Of a stretch of 64,000 nucleotides of DNA, positions 1 through 8,467 are shown in pieces. The stretch is from Streptomyces antimycoticus (lineage in GTDB: Bacteria > Actinomycetota > Actinomycetes > Streptomycetales > Streptomycetaceae): positions 4,092,001-4,156,000 of the forward strand of contig NZ_BJHV01000001.1 of the NCBI RefSeq assembly GCF_005405925.1. The letters are read 5' to 3'. The position numbers and the translations under genes were made by a program. The notes under the pieces were generated by a model. It was not told where the DNA came from. It ran no database searches and worked only from the letters and a program-made list of their open reading frames with translations. The stretch's first letter is position 1. Every line of letters starts with the position of its first letter.

Positions 1-1503
1 CACACCGGACTGCTGGGCCTGGCGGAAGATCCGGGTCAGCCGCACCGCCGGGACGGGGCTGCCGGGGGCCAGCAGATCGCGCAGCACCTCCCCGGCGCCC
101 ACGCTGGGCAGCTGGTCCACATCCCCGACGAAGAGCAGATGGGCACCGGGTGGGACCGCCTTGACCAGCTTGTTGGCCAGCAGCAGATCGAGCATCGACG
201 CCTCGTCGACCACCACCAGATCCGCGTCGAGCGGGCGGTCCCTGTCATATGCCGCGTCCCCGCCGGGCTTGAGCTCCAGCAGCCGGTGGACGGTGGACGC
301 CTCGGCGCCGGTCAGCTCGGACAGCCGCTTGGCGGCCCGGCCGGTGGGCGCCGCGAGCACCACCTTCGCCTTCTTGGCGCGGGCCAGCTCCACCACGGAC
401 CGCACGGTGAAGGACTTGCCGCAGCCCGGCCCGCCGGTGAGCACCGCGACCTTCTCGGTCAGCGCGAGCCGCACCGCGTGTCTCTGCTCGGGCGCCAGAT
501 CGGCGCCGGTGCGGCTCGCCAGCCAGCTCAGCGCCTTGTCCCAGTCCACATCCCGGAAGGCGGGCAGCCGGTCCTGCTCGGTGCGCAGCAGCCGCAGCAC
601 CTGGCCGGCGAGGGAGATCTCGGCGCGGTGGAAGGGCACCAGATAGACGGCGGAGACCGGCTCGCCGTCCTCCGGGCCCGGCACCGGCTCGCGCACCACG
701 CCCTCGTCCTCGGCCGCGAGCTCCCCCAGGCAGTCGATGACCAGACCGGTGTCCACCTGGAGCAACTTCACTGCGTCCGCGATGAGTTGCTCCTCGGGGA
801 GATAGCAGTGGCCCTGGTCGGCGGACTGGGACAGCGCGTACTGCAGACCGGCCTTCACCCGATCGGGGCTGTCATGCGGAATGCCGACCGACTGGGCGAT
901 CTTGTCGGCGGTGAGGAAGCCGATGCCCCAGACGTCGGACGCCAGCCGGTACGGCTCGTTCTTCACGACCGAAATCGACGCGTCGCCGTACTTCTTGTAG
1001 ATCCGCACCGCGATGGAGGTGGAGACGCCCACCCCCTGGAGGAAGACCATCACCTCCTTGATGGCCTTCTGCTCCTCCCAGGCCGCGGCGATCATCTTGG
1101 TGCGCTTGGGGCCGAGGCCCGGGACCTCGACCAGCCGCTCGGGCCGCTCCTCGATGACATCGAGGGTGTCCACGCCGAAGTGCTCGGTGATCCGGTCGGC
1201 GATCCGGGGGCCGATGCCCTTGATCAGGCCCGAGCCGAGATAGCGCCGGATGCCCTGGACGGTGGCGGGGAGGACGGTCTGGTAGTTCTCGACGGTGAAC
1301 TGTTTGCCATATTGCGGATGGGAACCCCAGCGGCCCTCCATCCGCAGCGACTCGCCGGGCTGGGCTCCCAGCAGCGATCCGACCACGGTCAGCAGATCGC
1401 CCGAGCCCCGGCCGGTGTCGACCCGCGCGACCGTATAGCCGTTCTCCTCATTGGCGTAGGTGATCCGCTCCAGGACCCCTTCGACCACCGCGAGTTTGAG
1501 CAT
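1..1503 (-). CDS. recD2: RecD2-like SF1 DNA helicase, C-terminus outside the window
   Basis: This is an ATP-dependent 5'-3' DNA helicase of the RecD/TraA family, acting in DNA repair. The start ATG is at 1503 (MLKLAVVEGVLERI) and 501 codons are visible. RecD2 proteins usually have about 740 residues, so roughly the last third lies left of position 1. The N-terminal region has the OB-like domain, then a helix-hairpin-helix motif (VPGLGPKR, about residue 127). Walker A GGPGCGKS is near residue 356 and Walker B VVDEASMLD near 430. No RecB or RecC gene is visible, and the long N-terminal extension is typical of the stand-alone RecD2 form. It is transcribed away from the ribose regulator. The family assignment is secure. 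The biological role is inferred. Confidence 0.93.
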   Translation of the reverse strand, partial: MLKLAVVEGVLERITYANEENGYTVARVDTGRGSGDLLTVVGSLLGAQPGESLRMEGRWGSHPQYGKQFTVENYQTVLPATVQGIRRYLGSGLIKGIGPRIADRITEHFGVDTLDVIEERPERLVEVPGLGPKRTKMIAAAWEEQKAIKEVMVFLQGVGVSTSIAVRIYKKYGDASISVVKNEPYRLASDVWGIGFLTADKIAQSVGIPHDSPDRVKAGLQYALSQSADQGHCYLPEEQLIADAVKLLQVDTGLVIDCLGELAAEDEGVVREPVPGPEDGEPVSAVYLVPFHRAEISLAGQVLRLLRTEQDRLPAFRDVDWDKALSWLASRTGADLAPEQRHAVRLALTEKVAVLTGGPGCGKSFTVRSVVELARAKKAKVVLAAPTGRAAKRLSELTGAEASTVHRLLELKPGGDAAYDRDRPLDADLVVVDEASMLDLLLANKLVKAVPPGAHLLFVGDVDQLPSVGAGEVLRDLLAPGSPVPAVRLTRIFRQAQQSGV

Positions 1504-1666
1504 GCCTCGACCGTACCGCCGGGAGGCGACAGGCGGTTGGGGCCTGTGGACAACGCCTGTGGACAGCGCCCGTGGACAGCGCCCGTGGGGAAGGACGGGG
1601 CCGTGGGTCCTGCGGCGGAATATCACGATCCGGTTTCACCGGCGACTGACCCCTTGCTTCCTTGAA

Positions 1667-1699
1667 TGTAATCGATTCCAATCCATGTAATCGATTCCA
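1667..1699. promoter_or_regulatory. Twin LacI-type operators upstream of the ribose operon
   Basis: Two identical 14-bp copies of TGTAATCGATTCCA lie at 1667-1680 and 1686-1699, 19 bp apart. Each fits the near-palindrome TGNAATCGATTNCA around an AATCGATT core, as expected for a LacI-family dimer. The second copy ends directly before the ribosome binding site AAGGAGG. Binding there should block expression of the regulator gene and everything downstream. Autoregulation is an inference from position and symmetry. Confidence 0.72.
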
Positions 1700-1713
1700 C
1701 AAGGAGGTGGACG

Positions 1714-2729
1714 ATGCCGGCCATCAAGGACGTGGCGCGGCGTGCCGGGGTCTCCGTCGCGACGGTCTCACGGGTGCTCAATGACCACCCCTCCGTTCGC
1801 CTGGACACCCGTGAACGGGTGCTCGCCGCGGTCGCCGACCTCGGCTATCGCCCCAACGCGGTGGCCCGCTCGCTGCGCACCGATCAGACCCGGACCCTGG
1901 GGCTGGTCATCAGCGATGTGCTGAATCCCTTCTTCACCGAGCTGGCCCGCTCGGTCGAGGACGCCGCCCGCGAGCTGGACTACAGCGTGATCATCGGCAA
2001 CGCCGACGAGCGGCCCGAACTCCAGGACCACCATGTGCGCACCCTCATGGACCGCCGCATAGACGGCCTGCTGGTCAGCCCCACCGACGGCGGCTCCCCG
2101 ATGATGCTGGCCGCCGCCCGCGCCGGCACCCCCATGGTCTTCGTCGACCGCTGGATCGAGGGCGAGGGTCTGGACGCGGTGCCGGTGATCCGCACCGACG
2201 GACGGGGCGCCATCCGCGATCTGGTGGACCATCTGTGCGCCCTGGGACACCGCCGGCTCGCGATCATCGCGGGCCCGGCGGCCACCACGACCGGCCGCGA
2301 ACGGGTGGACGCCTTCCGCTCCGCGCTGCGCGAGTTCGGTCTGGCGCTGTCCGAGGACCACATCGGCCAGGGGGACTTCCAGGCGGACAGCGGCCGCCGG
2401 GTGACCGCCCGCTTCCTCGATCTGCCGCACCCCCGGACGCGATCTTCGCCGCGGACAACCTGATGGCGCTCGGCGCGATGGACGAGATCCGCGCGCGGGG
2501 GCTGCGGGTGCCGGACGATGTGGCGCTTGCCGCGTTCGACGACATCCCCTGGTTCGTCCACACCGATCCACCGATCACCGCCGTCGCCCAGCCGACCGGA
2601 GCGCTCGGCCATGCCGCCGTACGCGCGCTGATCGACCTCGTCGAGGGGCGGCCCGCCGAATCGGTGACCCTGTCCGCCCGCCTGGTCACCCGCCGCTCGT
2701 GCGGCGAGCCCGAAGGGAGCAAGCCATGA
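1714..2729 (+). CDS. rbsR: LacI-family ribose operon repressor (RbsR-like), apparent frameshift
   Basis: LacI/GalR transcription regulator that probably represses the ribose operon until a sugar ligand binds. The N-terminus is a classical LacI helix-turn-helix (IKDVARRAGVSVATVSRVLN), followed by a periplasmic-binding-protein-like sensor domain. The reading frame opened at 1714 would stop at 2463. The rest of the sensor domain (DAIFAADNLMALGAM onward) continues in another frame to 2729. One extra C in the C5 run at 2430-2434 restores LPHPPDAIF and a 338-residue protein. The start is supported by AAGGAGG at 1701-1707. The stop overlaps the ATPase start as ATGA. A sequencing error is more likely than a true mutation. 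Confidence 0.85.
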
Positions 2730-4294
2730 GTGCCGAGTCCGAACGGTCCTCCCCCGGCGGGGCGGAGCTGCTGCGCATGGAGGGGGTCCGTAAGACCTTC
2801 CCCGGGGTGATCGCCCTGGACGGGGTGGACTTCGATCTGCGCCGGGGCGAAGTGCACGTCCTCCTGGGCGAGAACGGCGCGGGCAAGTCCACGCTGATCA
2901 AGATGCTCTCCGGCGCCCACCGCCCCGACGCGGGCCGGATCCTGGTCGACGGCGGCCCGGTGCGCATCAACAGCGCGCAAGACGCCGAGCGGCTCGGGAT
3001 CGCCACCATCTACCAGGAGTTCAACCTCGTCCCGGACCTCACCGTCGCCGAGAACATCTTCCTGGGCCGCCAGCCGCGCCGCTTCGGCATGATCGACCGC
3101 AAGACCATGGACGAGCGCGCCGCCGAGCTGCTGGCCCGCGTCGGGGTGGACGTCGCGCCCCGGACCCGCGTCCGGGACCTCGGCATCGCCCGGCTGCAGA
3201 TGGTGGAGATCGCCAAGGCGCTGAGCCTGGACGCCCGCGTCCTGATCATGGACGAGCCGACCGCCGTGCTCACCACCGAGGAGGTCGACAAGCTCTTCCG
3301 GATCGTGCGCACGCTGCGCGCGGACGGGGTGGGCGTCGTCTTCATCACCCATCACCTGGAGGAGATCGCCGCCTTGGGCGACCGCGTCACCGTGCTGCGC
3401 GACGGCCGCAGCGTCACCCAGGTCCCGGCCACCACCGAGCAGGACGAGCTGGTGCGGCTGATGGTGGGCCGCTCCATCGAGCAGCAGTACCCACGGGAGC
3501 GCACGGACGCCGGTGACCCCCTGCTGAAGGTCCGGGGGCTCACCCGGAACGGCAGCTTCCAGGACATCGGCTTCGACGTGCGCGCCGGGGAGGTGGTGGG
3601 CCTGGCCGGGCTGGTCGGCGCGGGCCGTACGGAGGTCGTCCGGGCGCTCTTCGGCGCCGACCCGTACGACTCCGGCTCCGTCGAGGTGCTCGGCCGTCCG
3701 CTGGCCCGCCATGACGTGGTGGCCGCCATGCGGGCCGGGATCGGCCTCGTCCCCGAGGACCGTAAGGGCCAGGGCCTGGTCCTGGACGGCAGCGTCCAGG
3801 AGAACCTGGGCCTGGTCACGCTGCGCGCCGCCACCCGGGCCGGGCTCGTCGACCGGGCCGCCCAGCGGAGCGCGGCGGCCGGTGTCGCCGAGCGGCTGGC
3901 CGTCCGGATGGCCGGGCTGGACCAGCGGGTGCGCACCCTCTCCGGCGGCAACCAGCAGAAGGTCGTCATCGGCAAGTGGCTGCTCGCCGACAGCAAGGTG
4001 CTCATCCTCGACGAGCCGACCCGCGGTATCGACGTGGGCGCCAAGGTCGAGATCTACCAGCTCATCAATGAACTCACCGCGTCCGGCCACGCCGTTTTGA
4101 TGATCTCCAGCGATCTGCCCGAGGTGCTGGGGATGAGCGACCGGGTCCTGGTCATGGCCCAGGGCCGGATCTCGGGCGAGCTGACCGCGCGAGAAGCGAC
4201 CCAGGACGCCGTGATGGCCCTGGCAGTGAAGGACGTCAAGGGCGCCGACGAAGGAGTCGGCGGCAACGAAAAGGAGGGCTCCCGTGGCCACTGA
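2726..4294 (+). CDS. rbsA: Ribose ABC transporter, duplicated ATP-binding subunit
   Basis: Energises ribose uptake on the cytoplasmic face of the membrane. The 522-residue protein has two tandem ABC domains. The first has Walker A GENGAGKST (about residues 48-56) and Walker B LIMDEPT. The second has the atypical loop GLVGAGRTE, the signature LSGGNQQK and Walker B LILDEPTRGID. This asymmetry is normal for the RbsA/MglA class. The chosen ATG at 2726 has the purine-rich GAAGGGAG upstream and forms an ATGA overlap with the regulator. A longer reading from 2699 would run into the regulator. Its stop overlaps the next gene by 11 bases, indicating one operon. Confidence 0.95.
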   Translation: MSAESERSSPGGAELLRMEGVRKTFPGVIALDGVDFDLRRGEVHVLLGENGAGKSTLIKMLSGAHRPDAGRILVDGGPVRINSAQDAERLGIATIYQEFNLVPDLTVAENIFLGRQPRRFGMIDRKTMDERAAELLARVGVDVAPRTRVRDLGIARLQMVEIAKALSLDARVLIMDEPTAVLTTEEVDKLFRIVRTLRADGVGVVFITHHLEEIAALGDRVTVLRDGRSVTQVPATTEQDELVRLMVGRSIEQQYPRERTDAGDPLLKVRGLTRNGSFQDIGFDVRAGEVVGLAGLVGAGRTEVVRALFGADPYDSGSVEVLGRPLARHDVVAAMRAGIGLVPEDRKGQGLVLDGSVQENLGLVTLRAATRAGLVDRAAQRSAAAGVAERLAVRMAGLDQRVRTLSGGNQQKVVIGKWLLADSKVLILDEPTRGIDVGAKVEIYQLINELTASGHAVLMISSDLPEVLGMSDRVLVMAQGRISGELTAREATQDAVMALAVKDVKGADEGVGGNEKEGSRGH

Positions 4295-6227
4295 CACGCT
4301 TACGAAAGACCCCGGGGGCTCGGCGGTGCTGCGCCGCGTGCTGCTCGACAACGGCGCCCTGAGCGCCCTGGTGCTGCTGGTGGCGGCCATGTCGCTGCTC
4401 TCCGGCGACTTCCTCACCACCGGCAATCTCCTCAACGTCGGCGTCCAGGCGGCGGTCACCGCGATCCTCGCCTTCGGCGTCACCTTCGTCATCGTCGCCG
4501 CGGGGATCGACCTGTCGGTCGGCTCGGTGGCCGCGCTGTCCGCCACCGTGCTCGCCTGGTCGGCGACCTCACAGGGGCTGCCGGTGTGGATCGCCGTGCT
4601 CCTGGCCGTCGCCACCGGTATCGCCTGCGGCCTGGTCAGCGGGGCGCTGGTCTCCTTCGGGAAGCTGCCGCCGTTCATCGCCACGCTCGCGATGCTGTCG
4701 ATCGGCCGCGGCCTGGCCCTGGTGATCTCCCAGGGCAGCCCGATACCGATCCCCGACTCGATGTCCGGCCTCGGCGACACCATCGGTGGCTGGCTGCCCA
4801 TTCCGGTGCTCGTGATGATCGGCATGGGGCTGATCACCGCGGGTGTGCTGGGCCGTACCTACGCGGGCCGCGCGATGTACGCGATCGGCGGCAATGAGGA
4901 GGCCGCCCGGCTCTCCGGGATCCGGGTGACCCGCCAGAAGCTGGTCATCTACGCGCTCTCCGGCGGCTTCGCGGCCGTCGCGGGCATCGTGCTCGCCTCC
5001 CGCCTGTCCTCCGCCCAGCCGCAGGCGGCCGTCGGCTACGAGCTCGACGCGATCGCCGCGGTGGTCATCGGCGGCGCGAGCCTGTCCGGTGGCGTCGGTA
5101 AGGCGTCCGGCACGCTCATCGGCGCGCTGATCCTCGCGGTGCTGCGCAACGGGCTCAACCTGCTGGAGGTCTCCCCCTTCTGGCAGCAGGTCGTCATCGG
5201 CGTCGTCATCGCGCTCGCGGTGCTGATGGACACGCTGCGCCGGCGCGCCGGGGCCAGCCCGGGCGCGCCCGGGGCCGCGGCGGGCGGATCGTCCGGTGGC
5301 GGCCGTAAGAAGGCCGTCAACGCGGGCAAGTTCGCGCTGGCCGCCGTGGTCGTCGCCGCCATCGCCGTCGGTGCCTCCGTCTGGCGCTCCGGCTCCTCCG
5401 GGGGCACGTCCACCAAGGTCGGGCTCTCGGTCTCCACTCTCAACAACCCCTTCTTCGTGCAGTTGAAGGCGGGCGCGCAGGAGGAGGCCAAGCGGGCCGG
5501 GGTCAGCCTTACGGTGACCGACGCCCAGAACGACGCCTCCCAGCAGGCCAATCAGATCCAGAACTTCACCAGCCAGAACATGAAGTCGATCATCATCAAC
5601 CCGGTCGACTCCGATGCCGCGGGCCCCTCCGTCCGGGCCGCCGACAAGGCGGGCATCCCGGTGCTGGCCGCCGACCGTGGCGTCAACAAGGCGAACATCG
5701 CGACCCTGGTGGCCTCGGACAACATCACGGGCGGCAAGCTGGCCGCCAAGACGCTGGCCGAGCGGCTCGGAAAGAAGGGCACGATCCTGGTGCTGCAGGG
5801 CACTCCCGGCACCTCCGCCTCGCGTGAGCGCGGTAAGGGCTTCGCGGAGGGCCTCAAGGCGTACCCGGACATCAAGGTCGTCGGCAAGCAGACCGCCGAC
5901 TTCGACCGGGCCAAGGGGCTGGATGTGACCACCAATCTGCTCCAGGGCCACCCGGGCATCGACGGGATCTTCGCCGAGAACGACGAGATGGCGCTCGGCG
6001 CGGTCAAGGCGCTCGGCTCCAAGGCGGGCAAGTCCGTGGACGTCGTCGGCTTCGACGGCACCCCCGACGGGCTGAAGGCCGTCGAGAACGGCACCCTCGC
6101 CGCGACCGTCGCCCAGCAGCCCAAGGAGTTGGGCCGGATGGTGGTGCAGAACGCCGTCAAGGCGGCCAAGGGGCAGAAGATCGACGGCACGGTGAAGGTG
6201 CCGGTGAAGGTCGTCACTGCCAAGTGA
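4284..6227 (+). CDS. rbsCB: Fused ribose permease and membrane-tethered ribose-binding protein (RbsC-RbsB)
   Basis: A single 647-residue protein that carries two subunits normally encoded separately. Residues 1 to about 325 are a polytopic RbsC/BPD_transp_2 permease, with motifs such as GVTFVIVAAGIDLSVGS and GGASLSGGVGK. A Gly/Ala/Ser/Lys-rich linker follows, then one more membrane helix near 345-365 that would have been the binding protein's signal segment. Residues about 378-647 are the sugar-binding domain (LSVSTLNNPFFVQLK near its start). The GTG start at 4284 follows AAGGAGG. I recall Streptomyces homologues annotated as bifunctional binding and transport proteins, so the fusion is probably lineage-wide. 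The tether should keep the binding protein at the pore. Confidence 0.93.
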   Translation: MATDTLTKDPGGSAVLRRVLLDNGALSALVLLVAAMSLLSGDFLTTGNLLNVGVQAAVTAILAFGVTFVIVAAGIDLSVGSVAALSATVLAWSATSQGLPVWIAVLLAVATGIACGLVSGALVSFGKLPPFIATLAMLSIGRGLALVISQGSPIPIPDSMSGLGDTIGGWLPIPVLVMIGMGLITAGVLGRTYAGRAMYAIGGNEEAARLSGIRVTRQKLVIYALSGGFAAVAGIVLASRLSSAQPQAAVGYELDAIAAVVIGGASLSGGVGKASGTLIGALILAVLRNGLNLLEVSPFWQQVVIGVVIALAVLMDTLRRRAGASPGAPGAAAGGSSGGGRKKAVNAGKFALAAVVVAAIAVGASVWRSGSSGGTSTKVGLSVSTLNNPFFVQLKAGAQEEAKRAGVSLTVTDAQNDASQQANQIQNFTSQNMKSIIINPVDSDAAGPSVRAADKAGIPVLAADRGVNKANIATLVASDNITGGKLAAKTLAERLGKKGTILVLQGTPGTSASRERGKGFAEGLKAYPDIKVVGKQTADFDRAKGLDVTTNLLQGHPGIDGIFAENDEMALGAVKALGSKAGKSVDVVGFDGTPDGLKAVENGTLAATVAQQPKELGRMVVQNAVKAAKGQKIDGTVKVPVKVVTAK

Positions 6228-6246
6228 CAAACGAAAGGACGTGCGG

Positions 6247-7173
6247 ATGCACGACTACGACCTGCTGGTCGTGGGGTCGGCCAACGCCGATCTGGTGATC
6301 GGAGTAGACCGCCGCCCCGGGGCCGGCGAGACCGTCCTCGGGTCCGACCTCGCGGTCCACCCGGGCGGCAAGGGCGCCAACCAGGCCGTCGCCGCCGCCC
6401 GGCTGGGGGCCCGGACGGCGCTGCTGGCCCGGGTCGGCGACGACGACTACGGCCGGCTGCTGCTGGATTCGCAGGCGAAGGCCGGGGTCGACACCGTCGG
6501 CGTCCTCGTCGGCGGCGCCCCCACCGGGGTCGCGCTGATCACGGTGGACCCCTCGGGTGACAACAGCATCGTGGTCTCCCAGGGCGCCAACGCCCGGCTG
6601 ACCCCCGGCGACGTCCGGGCCGCGGCGAGCCTACTGGCCGCGGCGCGGGTGGTCTCGCTGCAGTTGGAGATCCCCCTGGAGACGGTCGCCGAGGTGGTCC
6701 GCGCGGCGGGCGCGGGCTTCGGCGGCCGCCCCGGGCCGCGGGTGGTGCTCAACCCCTCGCCGACCGCGCCGCTGCCCACCGATGTGCTGGCCGCCTGTGA
6801 TCCGCTGGTGGTGAACGAGCACGAGGCGCGGTTCCTGCTGAGCGACGCCCCGGTGGGGTCCTCGGACGACCCCGAGGAGTGGGCCGACGCCCTGCTGTCG
6901 CGCGGTCCGCGCTCGGTCGTGGTGACCCTGGGCGCCGAGGGCGCGCTGGTCGCCGACGGCGACCGTACGGTGCTGGTGCCCAGTCCCGCGGTGACGGCCG
7001 TGGACACCACGGGCGCCGGGGACGCCTTCACCGGCGCGCTCGCCTGGCGCCTCGGCGTCGGCGACGACCTGCCGACCGCGGTGCGGTTCGCGGTGCGCGT
7101 GGGCGCCGCCGCGGTGACACGGGCCGGGGCGCAGGCGTCCTTCCCGAGCGTCGAGGAGGTGGCGGCGCCGTGA
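6247..7173 (+). CDS. rbsK: Ribokinase
   Basis: PfkB-family kinase that phosphorylates ribose to ribose 5-phosphate with ATP, in the cytoplasm. The 308-residue product has the N-terminal GGKGANQAVAAARLG signature and the C-terminal signature DTTGAGDAFTGAL, which carries the anion hole and catalytic Asp. I prefer ATG at 6247 over the in-frame GTG at 6241, because AAAGGA at 6234-6239 is correctly spaced only for the ATG. The stop overlaps the start of rbsD as GTGA, so translation is probably coupled. Confidence in function is high from motifs and operon context. Confidence 0.94.
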   Translation: MHDYDLLVVGSANADLVIGVDRRPGAGETVLGSDLAVHPGGKGANQAVAAARLGARTALLARVGDDDYGRLLLDSQAKAGVDTVGVLVGGAPTGVALITVDPSGDNSIVVSQGANARLTPGDVRAAASLLAAARVVSLQLEIPLETVAEVVRAAGAGFGGRPGPRVVLNPSPTAPLPTDVLAACDPLVVNEHEARFLLSDAPVGSSDDPEEWADALLSRGPRSVVVTLGAEGALVADGDRTVLVPSPAVTAVDTTGAGDAFTGALAWRLGVGDDLPTAVRFAVRVGAAAVTRAGAQASFPSVEEVAAP

Positions 7174-7565
7174 AGCGATCCGGGATTCTCAACCGCCATC
7201 TGAGCGCGGGCATCGCCCTGTTGGGCCACACCGACACGGTGATGGTGTGCGACGCGGGCCTTCCGATACCGGACGGGCCGTTCGTGGTGGACCTCGCCTT
7301 CACGGCCGGGGTGCCGTCGTTCGAGCGGGTGCTCACCGGGCTGCTGGACGAGCTGGTGGTCGAAGCGGCCACGGCGGCGCGGGAGGTACGCGACCACAAC
7401 CCCGGGGCGACCGCTCTGCTCGACCGCCTCTTCCCGGCTCCCGCGCTGGATCTGGTCCCGCACGAGGAGCTCAAGACGATGACGGGACGGGCGAGGCTGG
7501 TGGTGCGCACGGGGGAGGCGCGGCCGTACGCGAATGTGCTGCTGCGGTGCGGGGTGCCCTTCTGA
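7170..7565 (+). CDS. rbsD: D-ribose pyranase
   Basis: Catalyses interconversion of the pyranose and furanose forms of ribose so that ribokinase can act on the incoming sugar. The product is 131 residues, the normal size for RbsD. The typical N-terminus KRSGILNRHLSAGIALLGHTD carries the conserved His, and the GRARLVVRTGE region leads to the conserved C-terminus. The GTG start at 7170 overlaps the rbsK stop, with GAGGAGG upstream. It closes the operon: its stop codon lies inside a 17-bp direct repeat and a hairpin follows 60 bp later. Confidence 0.94.
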   Translation: MKRSGILNRHLSAGIALLGHTDTVMVCDAGLPIPDGPFVVDLAFTAGVPSFERVLTGLLDELVVEAATAAREVRDHNPGATALLDRLFPAPALDLVPHEELKTMTGRARLVVRTGEARPYANVLLRCGVPF

Positions 7566-7594
7566 GGGGTGCGACGCTCTGAGGGGTGCGACGC
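7561..7594. repeat. 17-bp tandem direct repeat at the rbsD stop
   Basis: The sequence TCTGAGGGGTGCGACGC occurs at 7561-7577 and again, identically, at 7578-7594. The first copy contains the TGA stop of rbsD. It looks like a recent slippage or tandem duplication. Confidence 0.85.
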
Positions 7595-7627
7595 GCGGTC
7601 GCCCCGGGGGCGCGGTGCGAGACGTTT

Positions 7628-7657
7628 CGAGGGGCCCGGCCTTGGCCGAGCCCCTCG
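7628..7657 (+). terminator. Hairpin terminator after the ribose operon
   Basis: An 8-bp outer stem (CGAGGGGC with GCCCCTCG) and an inner stem (CGGCC with GGCCG) are separated by one mismatch. GTTTCCCC follows. It lacks a T tract, as is usual for Streptomyces terminators, and lies about 60 bp after the rbsD stop. Confidence 0.7.
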
Positions 7658-8013
7658 TTTCCCCCTCCACAGGGCTTCCTCTCAATCCCCCCGGATCCTC
7701 CCCAGGAAGCCCGATGCCAGGTACGACCCATCAGGGGCGGGAACGGTTGCACGGTTTCCGGTAGTTATCGATCCGTTACGTGACGTCAGCTCAGGGCAGG
7801 GCCGGACGTCGGCTCAGGGCACGGGGCGGTCGGCTCCGGGACACCGGCGTCGGCCCCCGAAAGCGCGGTCGCGGACTTTTTTCCGGGGCGCGACAACCTC
7901 GGGTGGGGCCGCACGTCTGGTGGGATGAAGGCGGGTTCCGGAACGGGTCCTTCGGGCCCTCGGTACGCGCCTCCCCATCAGCGTTCGCTCAATCCTTTCG
8001 GGAGTCGTTCCGT
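7658..8013. other. Intergenic region before the proline-rich protein gene
   Basis: No convincing gene is present. GGAAC (7940-7944) and GGTA (7962-7965) are separated by 17 bases. They loosely resemble an ECF sigma promoter, which would suit a target of the sigma factor encoded next door. This is weak evidence. A CRE-like ACGTGACGTCA occurs near 7779-7789 with no known meaning here. Confidence 0.3.
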
Positions 8014-8397
8014 ATGCAGCACGACCACGCCAAGAAGCCCAACCGTCGCCTGCGCCCCTGGATTCTGGGGTCGGCCGCCGGCATCGCCCTGATCGTGGGC
8101 GGGGGCATCGCCGCCCAGGCGGCCACCGGCGACCACTCCGGCCCGGCCAAGCCGGCCCCGGCGGCAACCTCGAAGCCCGAGCCGACCAAGCCCGCGCCCA
8201 CAAAGCCGCCCACCAGCACGCCCGCGCCCACGAAGCCGGCGCCCACCCCGCCCTCCACCAGCGTGCCGGAGCCGACCAAGCCCGCCCCCACCGAGCCGCC
8301 CACCAGCACGCCCGAGCCCACCAAGCCCGCCCCCACCGAGCCGCCCACCAGCGCGCCCGAGCCCACCAAGCCCGCCCCCACCAAGGCCGGTCGCTAG
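8014..8397 (+). CDS. Small membrane-anchored or secreted Pro/Thr-rich repeat protein
   Basis: I do not recognise a named family. The 127-residue product has a basic N-terminus (KKPNRRLRP), one hydrophobic segment at about residues 15-35, and then only Pro, Thr, Lys, Glu and Ser. The tail is built from 15-residue units of the type PEPTKPAPTEPPTST, encoded by 45-bp repeats at 8176-8397 (four complete, one partial). This suggests an extended wall-spanning rod or linker. ATG at 8014 fits the start of the signal segment. Readings from 7780 add an improbable basic sequence. It lies 70 bp upstream of an ECF sigma gene in the same direction and could be its target or partner. Confidence 0.7.
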   Translation: MQHDHAKKPNRRLRPWILGSAAGIALIVGGGIAAQAATGDHSGPAKPAPAATSKPEPTKPAPTKPPTSTPAPTKPAPTPPSTSVPEPTKPAPTEPPTSTPEPTKPAPTEPPTSAPEPTKPAPTKAGR

Positions 8398-8467
8398 CCG
8401 CAACCACGGATGGGGAGGGGCCGGTTCCGGAGCCGGCCCCGCCCCACCGATGAGGTGAACGAGGACG

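Noticed and set aside
139..1665. Long plus-strand open frame opposite the RecD2 gene
   Set aside because: Antisense shadow of a GC-rich gene. The protein is low-complexity Gly/Arg/Leu-rich with no family motif, while the opposite strand encodes a clear helicase.
2264..4837. 857-codon minus-strand open frame across the ribose operon
   Set aside because: It spans three real genes antisense and has no domain. Long antisense frames are expected at this GC content.
7780..8013. N-terminal extension of the proline-rich protein
   Set aside because: It would place the signal segment in the middle of a basic, low-complexity sequence. The ATG at 8014 fits a normal signal/anchor.
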